Assembly (NCBI GenBank): GCA_963169105.1
Contig: OY720636.1
Location: 71,164,123-71,228,122, forward strand
From: Ceriagrion tenellum
Taxonomy: Eukaryota; Arthropoda; Insecta; Odonata; Coenagrionidae
Direction: 5' to 3'
DNA: 64,000 nucleotides
In this document: positions 35,207 to 46,500 of the stretch, one piece after another
Layout: each line of letters starts with the position of its first letter
How positions within the stretch are numbered: position 1 is the stretch's first letter
Notes under the pieces: model-generated
Told to the model about the DNA's origin: nothing
Databases searched by the model: none
What the model saw: the letters and a program-made list of their open reading frames with translations, nothing else
Program-made: the position numbers and the translations under genes

Positions 35207-36429
35207 CTAAGAATGGAAACAAAAAATCGTTAATTCAACAACATTTGGCTCACTTGTGTAATGGGATTAGAGAATTAGTAATGCAATTATTTACCGGTTT
35301 CTTCACATTTAAATCGACATTAAATCGTTATTAATCAACCCCAACTTTGGAATAGCACTTTTAAATATCAACATAGCTGTTGTGAGATAACAGTTAAAAT
35401 AATTTTAATTGAAAGCGGAAAGATTACGCTGAGTTTCGCCCAAGAATATCAACTGATTATCTAATTAAATAATAATTTGAGCAGATCACTATACAGCAAG
35501 GCGAGACCTAAGGAAGATTAGACTACAAATATTCAGTGAAAACAAGAATTCGACAACTACAACAAAATTGCTAGAACAAAAAAACAATTAGAAGTTTCAT
35601 CATCAGTAGCTTCAATCCCATTACAACGCAGTAAGGAATGAATTGTCCCAAGAACACTTTCTGGGCCAAGAATAGGCCAATTCGGTCACACTTAATATAA
35701 AACTACTTGTCAATCTAATATTACAGTGTAAAATGGAATTGATGACCAAATTCTCACATCCAAGGTACACCAAACGCAATCAAGGTTTGTTCATATGTAA
35801 ATATCAATAGGATGTTAGATAAGCCCATACAAATAAGTAGGCCATTAGATACGACCGGAATCCACCAGTCATTCCTAATTTGATCCAAATCAGTTATGAA
35901 AACGATTTATGTCCGATAGGGCCCAAGAAAAATCCAGGGTGAAATTAATTTTAATTCATTTGAAGTGGGTACGAACTGCTCACAACACTCGCACAACAGA
36001 AAACGGAAAAACCTCCATGGATTCAAGACAACAACATTCCTCACGAGTTAATCGTAAACACACGCACTTTTAAGCTTTACAAACCACAAACACATTTCTT
36101 CACATAAACTTTGTCACTCCTATCAGCTACCCCATGACATGACAGAATATCAAGTAATCACTGTAAATGCAAGTTTCCTGGAGGCCCTGTAACCACTTTC
36201 AGGAAGTAACCTGATGGTACAAGCACATGAATATATATAAAAAGAAATATTTCTTTAAAAATCCTATGAAAGGTTTACACATGGTGACCAGGAATTGCGA
36301 CGAACGAAATATCACAACATGCGGTACATAATGGGAACTCGGGCGATTTGCTGTACCACATTCAAAACCTTGACAGGCATTTTAACCAAGATAAAAACGC
36401 TTCACTTCAATACAATCAAGTTAACTCAC

Positions 36430-37553
36430 CTGATACAACTGCTTAGAGGACCAATATCATACACAATCCTTTCACCCTCTCGTCACCTGAAATCTTTCCT
36501 AAAACAGTTCAAATTAGGTTACACACATTCGATCACCATGCGCAAATTATAGAAACTTCTAGTCGTTTCCACCGGTTGGCCCAGTGCTGACATCTGAGAT
36601 ATTGGAAACTACTTGCTCCGGCCGACAAGAAGGAAGTACAGAAAGAGTAAGCTCCTGACATCTTCCGGAGAAAGGTAGACTCCCATGAAACTGACTGAAG
36701 AGCAGGAAAGGCATTATTATGATTTTATTAATTTCCATATAACTTGCTTCATTTCTGTTTCGTTCATATCCCTGTATTAAGTGGTATATAAACGGCTCAA
36801 ATTATGGTCAAAGTAAAATTTGAATGGTGAAAAATCTCTCAAACCAGAAATTTGATTTTTTATCATGCTGATACTCAATAAAATAATAGGTTTTCCGAGT
36901 ATGTGATCATCACTTTACATTAAGAACGGTCAATAGTGGATAAGGCTTCCGCTACGCTTGATGTCTGTGATCATTTTTAAAATGATAGATTAGGGTTAAA
37001 TCTGGAGAGAAAGGTCCCTCTTGTCAATGATTTACGTGCAATCGCTTAGTATGGTAAATATTCGCCTGAGCGTACCATATTCGAAAATTTTTGCAACTGC
37101 GAATAGCTTTTTTGACGTATTTTCAATTTTACTATTATATCAACTTCCTGATATAAGAATTTACTATAATATATATTTCTTGAATCAAGCCGAAATAAAA
37201 TCAGCCGACAAATTTTGAAAAAGAGGCTAAGGTACTAGACGAATGTAAAATGGTCAAATGTACCGCCTCGAGTCGAATGCGCAACAAAGCTAGTCACTTG
37301 TTTATATTTGGCGGCAGTTACTTGCGGGGATCTCAAGTGTAGTCTGAAATGCCTATAGCAATTATCAGCAGAAACTTTTGAATGCTTGATAATCCTTGAA
37401 ACTTTCTATTACATTAGTTACAATGTTGCATCATGACAGGTTTTCAGATGTTATCGGTCTGTGATATCTGAGAGTAAAATTACTATTATGATTTATTGAC
37501 TAAACCTAAGATTTGTTGTTTTGGATAAGCTTACGACATAGCAGGAAACAAGA
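36430..37553. promoter_or_regulatory. Probable divergent promoter, Stip1 (minus) and Spindly (plus)
   Basis: The two genes point away from each other here. On the minus side there is a strong donor, CAG before GTGAGT, with the exon ending at 36,430. It could close a non-coding first exon of Stip1, because joining it to the exon at 35,206 does not keep the reading phase of any open frame seen. The stretch at 36,560-36,700 has more CpG than its neighbours. No TATA box or initiator can be called with confidence. The 35,207-36,429 part is AT-rich with no TPR-like coding on either strand. Confidence 0.35.
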
Positions 37554-40500
37554 ATGGACGTTAATAGGGACGACGTAAATGCACATATAACCCAATTGCA
37601 AAATGAAGTAGAGGTGAGGTATAATTGCTTCCAGCCGAAGGTAAGGTCGTTTGGTTACTAAGGATTCAATTCTTTCTCTTCTTTTTAGGATTTGAGAGAA
37701 GAGCTGCATTCTGTAAATATTAAGTATTCATCCAAAATAGCAGTCGAAAAAGATGCTGCCGAGGAAATAGATTTACTTCAGAGAAGTTTAGAGGCTGAAA
37801 AACTAAAGCAAAACAATTTAGCGTCAAAGTTCGAAGAGGAAGTAAAACTTATTAACAAAACATGGAAAGATGAGGTATGATGCATCAGTGTGAAGTAATT
37901 GAATGCTCCGTATTTCGTCGGAATAGCACTATGGGATAACATCTCAAGTTTGTAAACTGTCTGTTTTATTTGAGTTAGAAATTATGGGCAGTTGTATGTG
38001 CTTATTAAATCTTCGGGGGTAGCCGTTTTAAATTTCACATGTATTTCCGACAATTTTCTTTTATATTAATCACCTATAAGATACGCTGACGCAAGTCAAA
38101 TGGTTAGCAAATATTAATGCCGAATATGAATTACAACATAACTAATGAATTGATATGCAATCACTGTCAGGTGCCAAGGTGTGCACGAAAGGTATTCATC
38201 AGGAAAAAATCATCTCAGTAAAATCTACCATGATTTTTCATGGCAAGTTCCATCCTTGTGTGTATTCTCCACTAAAAAATGTCCATTATGTGTGGGTCAA
38301 GTGTATGGATCTCCTTATGATAGCTCAGAAAAATCCAAAGGAAGTTTATTTGCATGTTAAGCTCTATATGTTTCTGCCTTTTTGCATTGGCAACATATCA
38401 GTGTGTGGGCGGTTACATGTATACTGGATATAGTGTACTACTGATATCTGGTAGCTGTCTAATTCCACTTCTCTTTATTTGAAAATAACCAAGGTTTTGA
38501 CGTTCAATGTCATCTTCAGGTAAGGTTCCACAGATATCCATCAAAGGTTTTACTGGGCCGGGGAGGTGAGAAGGGTGGGTGATTATTATAACTATAGTTA
38601 ACCACCTCTCCTCACTTCCCCGCCCCTACCTGATGGTGAATATTTTTTTGGATGTCTGTAGAACCTGACCTAAACTTGATGTTGAGCATCGAAACCTGAG
38701 TCGTTTCAAATAAAGAAACATAGGAATCACGAAGTTACCAGTTCTCATTAGTACGTTAAAAATTCTGTCAAGTTGCACTTGGAACCATTATGTCTCTATG
38801 AGCAAGTAGGTTAGGAGATCCTGAGGGTGAAACTGAGATGGAAAGCGTTGTGCCAGTAATGAGCTACTATAAGTTGTAAATTCCTGTTTATCTATTATTT
38901 TTCCACAGATTGAAAATTTGAAATCTGAGTATGAGGATCAAGCAAAAAAGTATGCAGATAGAATTGAGCTATTGGAGAAAGAGCTTCTGCATACCAAGGA
39001 ACTCTTCAAAGCAGAAGCTGAATCTATGATTCAAACAAAGCATGCTGTAAGTTTCTATGGTGGTTTCTATTTATTTCGGCTTTCATGGTTATTGAGTAGG
39101 TGGTGAAAAAAAACTACTTTTGAGTGTAATACCCATTACATATTACCCTTGAAACTGAAAAGAAGTGAGAAATGATGAGCGTGAGGGCTCATAATTTTTA
39201 TCATGTTTGCAAGTTATCTCACTTTTGAAAACTTGGAGGTTTATGCTGATGACTCATTTGTAATTTTTAAAGAACATATGTTGTAGGTCTGAAGTATAAC
39301 TTACAATTTGCGATGAAAGCAATGGGTGACTGATTGTTAGTCAATGTTTTAAAGCTTAAGACGGCTCAGGCCTCAGAGTTACATATTTCAGATTTTTTGG
39401 GAACTTGTATACTGCATCTTTGAAGTGCATTTTATAAACTGAGATTAAGATAACTAAGATAAACTGAGATGAAAATTAAGTAGGGTTAAATAAGTAGGGC
39501 TAGGATTAAGTAGGGCTTGTTGTTCTGTAATTTAGCCATGATAGTGGAGATTTTAAAATGGGCTCTTATGGAGACTAGACTACAGCAGAAAAACTTCAAT
39601 TTGAACCTGAATGAGTATTCAGGCTTTTAATGTAGTTTACATTACAAGCTATTAGCAAATTATGTCTGTAACTGAAGCCAAAGTACGGTAGTTTCAGATA
39701 ATTGGCACTGCAGTTGCCTTCTATGGCTGGCAAATTTGGTCATTTATAGTAATCCTTGGAGTAATCTACATATTTTGTACCTCAATTTTGGAATTCAATT
39801 ATTAACAAATTTCATCGGCGAAAGCAGATATTTTTAAGCCAAATAAATAATGATGTGTAACTTAATAATTGACTTGACTCATATAGTCAAGCCAGAGCCA
39901 CGTTAAAGAATTACATAAAACTAATATTTACAAATCATTGGATTAAGTCAGCTGTCTTGACGCTGTTATAGTTGAGCAGTCAGCCTAAATTTGTGTGAGG
40001 AGCTCTGGATAAAATAATTTCAATTGGAGAGGTAATCTAGAAGCTCTTTGTGTGAGATTGACTAGAGCGATAGATGAGTTGTTCCTCACATATCATCAGG
40101 TGAGAAAAGAATAATTTTTTGAGAATTATTCCTAAGATACGTCTTTTCTATTTTGAATTATGGAATTATCCTGTTGGGCACTTCTGCGGGATGGGGTTCT
40201 GTTTTCAGAATTAACAAAACACTGCCATTGATGCAAGGTGTCTCAGTGAGGTCATCTTGCTTGTCGATATTAAAAATGAGTTAACCCTCAGACTTTGGTA
40301 TATTTTTGTAGTAATTTGATATGTCCTAAATGATAGTCTGAGTAAGTTTATTAATCATGTAGCATGGTACCTAGCCACTCCATCAGTAATGTAGATAATC
40401 TGCTTGTTCCTCCTGTAGGCTAGCACTGTGTGAAAAAAGTCCACAATTTGTAGCTATTAAGGCGTTTAGTTAATTGTTACTGAAATTCAGGGAAGAAAAG

Positions 40501-43500
40501 AAAAACTGCTGAAAAATTTAGATGAAATAAAGTCCTTTATGGTTTAAAAAAAATGTTATAAGATTGTATGGAGCATAAAAGGCTGTATAGTGTTACTTCT
40601 TTGGTAATGCCTATTACACTTGAACCATATTAGAAGTATTTTTTTCTTATTCTTAATTGTTGTAAAGCTGTGGTTTTATGTGTTCAGCTGTATGATGCTC
40701 CAGCTCTCCAGCAATATTTTGATGTAATTTTTTGCTAATATCTTTTGTGTTGTTTCTAGCTGGAAACATTGTCTGAATCATTGAGCGAGGAGATAAAAAA
40801 GAAGGAGAAAGCAGAGTCTGTTGCCAAAATGTTGGAGTGTAAAGTGGGAGAGATGGAACATAAGTTGGCTGAGGCTTTGGAGATTAAAGGAATCAAAGAA
40901 GAAGAAGTGCAATATTTGAAGGAGCAGCTAACAGTTGAGTTTCAGCTTCCCAAATATTTCAGTTGAAAACAGTAATTTTTAAATTGTAGAAGATTCTTGT
41001 TTTAACTCATTAATGACCTTTTCCCATTTCATGTACAGTTGCCCAGGTGCAGTGACAATCTCTGCCAATTTTCTGCCTAGGGCTATAGTCCCCTATTGTT
41101 CCTGGTCTGTTAAAATTAACACTCATCCATAGTATTGTGTTAATTGTTCCAATAGCTGTTCAGAAAATATTCTTGGGTTCCCAGCTGGTTGGTTGATTTT
41201 GATGTCTGAGTAGGGTGTTAATATGTTGGCTATCTTGGATCCTTTAACTCTGTTGAAAATCTAAGAACAATTCCGGTGATTTTGTGGCTATAGTTTCCAG
41301 GAAAGCATCTGACCTAAACTTTGAGATTCACTGACAGTCCAATTGTCTTCCCCTCCCTGGAGTGGGGAGGATGTGGGAGAGGAGGACTTGCTAGATGTTG
41401 CCAAATGCACAATTCGTATTTACATTGCATTTATTGATTTTAACTGGATGGATGTGACGTGAATGTCCTGTCTTCCTGCCACCTAGTCTTCCCAGATGGA
41501 TAAAGACGGCCCTTTAATTCCTGGGTGGTGAAAATTGTAAAATTTAGCTATGAGTTAGGTTGTGAGGACTTGGTCCCACCACCACAAAAGCCAGTGGTTA
41601 ATTTGACTGGAGGAAGTGAGTGAAAGAGTGATAGGTACCTGTTTCTGGTTGGATGGAGTACTAGAGCAACATGGGTGTCTGGACAATGCTAATTGATGGC
41701 TCACAGTTGTCATAACCTTGGCAGTGCTTCGAATAGGATCACTGTTAGCACAGTAGCTTAAATTTTAGGATAGTATGCAGTACCTGCTTCATACTTTAAG
41801 ATGACTGAAGTGCTAGCTCGGTTTGGGTAGTAGTTTTGGTGGTATTTCGATTTAAAACCTGGAAATTTGCTTTTCCTAGTCAAATCTGATTGATATCAAT
41901 AAGTCAAGAGTATGTTTTTAGGCACTTCATAGCACCTTGTCTGCTGTTGGCATCAAAATAGTGTGCCGCCATATGATACATTTATTGGCAGAATTGTTTA
42001 AACGTTATATTGTCCTGCAATTTTCCCTGAATCAAAAAATTAAAATTACAGCAACTTTTAAAAATACATTTGCAATTTTTCTATCATCCGAAAAGTCATG
42101 CTTTTTATGTGCAATCTTGTATAGTTTGAATGGTATCAAGGCATTCTGGATGCTCTGATCCTCTGTTTATCAGTTAAGAGTTCTACATGGCAATTATGCT
42201 CGTCCTTGGAGATACAATACATATATGTTAACGGGGAATGCAAATCATCCTCGAAAATCCTTTGGGCAGGCTATAAATGCTATTCCTTGCCTCCCTTCAA
42301 AGCTGTGTGCATGGCTTTGATGTTTAGACCTGTTTCCTGCCCATGAGACCCTTTTTTATACCTTGAAAATGTGTTCTAAAATTTGCCTGTGTCTTATGGG
42401 CTGAGGGTATAACTAAGTATGTTTTCATGCATCCATTTATGTAGTATCATCTGGTGCACCCATCTCCTTACTTCCGCTATAGATTGCATTGTTGCTTCAA
42501 ACTAAAGGTGTACTCTCTAGTACTGTTTTATTTCTGAGAACTACAGTAGATGTAATGCAGTTGCTATATTTGGAAGTTTATAGTCTTATGTTCTTCTTAT
42601 AAATTGTTTCATTTAAGGTTGTAGATGTAAATTTTTACCTCTAATGTTTCAACCTTAAACTGTGTTTTATGGTCTTCAGGTGAATCCTATGAACAGAGAA
42701 ATGTGACATTCTTTAAGTCTTTCATTGTCCCCTCATTATTTGAAACAGTATTCATTGTTTGGCACTCTGAACTTCTTTCACTTTTGTGCCTCCATGTTTT
42801 TAATTGTAATTGAATTTCATCTTTTTTGTATGTTGATCTTCTGCTAATGATTTTTTTGCAGCAATTGGAGGAAGAGGCTGCCCTTTGCAGTGCACAAATG
42901 AGAGAGCTACAGGTTCCCCAGAATAGTTGTGAACCCATTGCCAGTGATGACTCGTCCAGCAAGGGAAACTCTCTGTTTGCTGAGGTGGATGACCGGCGAC
43001 AGCTGATGAAGCAGCAGCTCTTGGTTGAAAAGAATAAAATTGTTGGTCTCAAACGAGCATACAAGGCAAAGTGCAGTCAGGTTCAGCATTTGCAGGCAAG
43101 TTATACAACAAGAAGAATCATAATGTAAGACAATATTTTTCCAGAAATTTTAAGTGATAATGTGAAGTTCACATACTGTTTCATTCATTATAAATATCAA
43201 CAACTACCAACAGGTTTAGTCTGAGTTCAGGGAAAAATATATATTTATTAGTAGCTATCTTGTTTCAAAATGGTTCCAGTGGCGGTGGGGTAAAGTCCTC
43301 GCCTGCTAACCCGAGGGTCGCGGGTTCGAGACCCGCCTAGGTAGAATATTTTCTGCCCAGGACATGGGTGTGTGTGTTCGTCTCTTGTTAATGTTAAAAC
43401 ACTCGATGTAAAAGGCCTTTGTTGTGCTGTTTTCGGGGTTGTGAGTTTAAACAAAATTAGGTCCTGAAGGCTTGATAAATTGAATCATGGTATTATAAAT

Positions 43501-46500
43501 CATTGTGGTTCAAAGAAATTACGTTTATACATTTTGAGTCACCTCTTTGATCTTCTGAAATGAGGCAATTTTTGTCAAGGAAGTTTTTTGCTTGAGTTCT
43601 GTCATTATGGGAAAGATTCATGGAATATTCAGTTTTTTATGTCCTGTAAAGTTTTTTCTCTCTTGTGAATATGTCCTGATTTTTTTTATATGAAACATAA
43701 TGAGGAACGGATTATACTATCTTATCCTTGCCTTGGTTTGTTTTGAGTGGGTATTCTATGAGAGCCAATTTTCTTTCTTTGCCCTGCAACTGTCACTACT
43801 ACATTCTAGAATAGTTGGCCAGACATAAAATAGCTTTGGATTTACTTTATGATGAAGGAATTATATCCTTTCTCAATCTCCTATTAGACTCAGTTGACTG
43901 ATGTCACCAGGAAGTGGAAAGAGGATGCCAAGGATACAATATCCAGTCAGGACAGCCTGATAGCTTCCTTAAGGACTCGCATCAAGGTAAGCATTAACTC
44001 TGTCCTGAATCTAGTCATTGGGGGTGGCCTGAAGAACTGTGGTCTACAGCTGCAAACTGTATTTGACTTTCTGTTGGGAGAACAGATGGAGAGGGCAGCA
44101 ACCATCAGTATCAGGCAAACTATTGTGTGAACAGTTGCGCTGAACTTTAAACGTGATGTGACAGTTAAAATTTGAAAATAGTATTTTTTTCTCTTTTTTG
44201 TGTACCACTTTTTTATAATGAGAAGGCATATCTGTGGTGATGCTTGCCATTGTGATAGATTCCTCAATCACCTTGTGAGTTCAGCATTTAGTTATTAACG
44301 CTTACAATCATGGGGTCACATGTGCTGTGATCACATTATAAATTGACAAAGTGCCACCATATCACTGTTTGGCAATATCACCATGGTTTTGCATTGTTTA
44401 GTTGGTAGGTCAGCTGTGTTGTTCAAGCTTTCAACAATCAAGACAGTTTTGCAATGCCCATATCCTGATCTGGTCACAACTGTGCCAATAGTTGGAAACT
44501 GGACTATCAATTATTTTTAAAAACTTTAGATTCTTTTATCTATTCATCTAATCTAACCTCTCTAAGTCTTGTGTTTCGTAAAATATTGGCCGATTTACAT
44601 TGCCATGCTACTAATTAATTTTTTCTTGCCTGAATAAATGTATGTGACATTATTCAAATCGGTCCTAGTTTCAATTTAGTGCACAACCCGTGAATTCTGT
44701 GTTGTCTTTCAGTCTGCAGGTACTTGCTTGAGATGAGGTACATGCCCCTTGAAGACTTGCAAAGCCTCCCTGTTCAGAGTCTACAACTTCAGTGATGTTT
44801 ATAGTAATGTAATTCTACATAAACCTGTTAATGATTCAAAGATAATATATAAATTTTGAGACCATGGAAAATGAGAATTATTGTTGAGACAAAAACAAAA
44901 TACTTTCAGTTGTCTATCTGTAAAATGTTTTATTTTATTAGTGGAAAATTGCAAGTGCTTTGTTTCTGACCTTATAGGAGGGTTCCAAGACATAATGCAT
45001 GCATGTGTTTTAATAGTAGGAATTCTTATGACAAAAACCTTGTGAACCTAATGTGTCAATAGAGACCAAACTGCTGTTCAAGGATTTTTTCTAGGGGTGA
45101 TAAATTAAAAAAAAAATTACATAATGTGTATTATTGAAAAACAAATGTTGACAAAAAGTCACATTTAGCGCCAAAGCATTTAGAAATCAAAGTCTACCAG
45201 CTTAAGTGTATATTCAAGGAAGAGAGGAGAAAAAAACTTTATTTGATGGTTTGAAAATGACCCAGCTACAGCTCTAGTGTAACACGTTACTTAATTTGCT
45301 TTTTCTCTTTCTACCTAGGAGTTAGAAGACGCACAAACCATCCAAAGCCCTGCAGGTGATCGTACAATGGATGTTGAATTTATGGGAAGGATGAATGGAG
45401 AGCCCCTAGATGAATATAAATATATGGAAATCGAATTAGAAAGGGGAAGGTAACAGTGTCAATTGCAATATTATCTTAGTTAAATGGAGTAGACTGAGAG
45501 TGAAAATAATTCAGACTTGTGTCAAATGTTGCGGTTTGTATACTTATCCTTTCTTTGAGGATACAGTAGGCTCTTGAACAATAAGGATGCCTCCGGAAAA
45601 GATAATCTTGATTTTTTAAAAGGTTATCATGTTGCATCATTTGGACTGGGAGAAGATGACCCTTATAAAAAGACTTGATTATTCAATTTCTACATGAATA
45701 GTTTCGTTTGACTATGTACTGATTGTGAATTTCATGATTACTGAAGTCTTGGACTGTTTGGTTGGTACAGCATATATATTCCTATAATACTTTCCAGAAC
45801 TTAGATTTGGTAATCTATAGGGTCTAGAAACTCTAGGGTTTTGGGGTGTACAGTAGACCCTCACTTTACGATATTAATCTGTTCCGGAGGACAGATGGTA
45901 AAGCGAATTCCATGGTATGTTGAATCAGCATTATTTCTGGATGAGGAATCAGTTAATAGAGCATCAGCGCCAATCCATTCAGTGTACGCGACAGAGCCAA
46001 TGCATACAAAATATCCTGGATTAAAATTATTCAAAATATTATTAAACCAATATTGAAAATTAACATTAAATACACATTAATTACGCAGTAAATTGTCACA
46101 TTGAATTTTCCTCCATGAATACTATTGCAAGACGTGCATCTTCACCCCTGTCATTGCTGAGATGAGATGAGTTCTCACTGATTCATTTGAGCCACTTGAG
46201 AGTAGAGAATCTATTAGCTCCAGTCAGAATTCACATAGACTTCTCCGTTTGCCACTATATCTGTTTAAAAAAAAAGTAGCTGTTGACTGGCATTATTTGG
46301 AAAAGGTGAATGGAAATTTTTTTTGTCATTTTACTGTTTTATACTCACAAGTATAATACGAAAGAAGCTGGTTGCAATGATATACTCCACCCATGAATTT
46401 ATTATATGCAACCACCGCATTTGGTCTTTCCCTGCCTAGTCTGGTGGTGACAACTTAGCTAGTTTCAAATTTGTAGTCTCCAAACTTTTCCTTTTGTCAA

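Noticed and set aside
36290..36600. Minus-strand frame starting MSALGQPVETTRSFYNLR as the missing Stip1 N terminus
   Set aside because: It bears no resemblance to TPR1, stops after 24 codons, and no donor joins it in phase to the next exon.
43276..43345. Possible tRNA gene with a GCT anticodon
   Set aside because: The B box and T stem are good, but there is no pairing acceptor stem, the anticodon stem is badly spaced, and the sequence continues into a SINE body.
43248..43454. Minus-strand frame of 68 codons containing SRTRDPRVSRRGLYPTA
   Set aside because: This string arises from translating the complement of a tRNA-like SINE head and is a common false protein.
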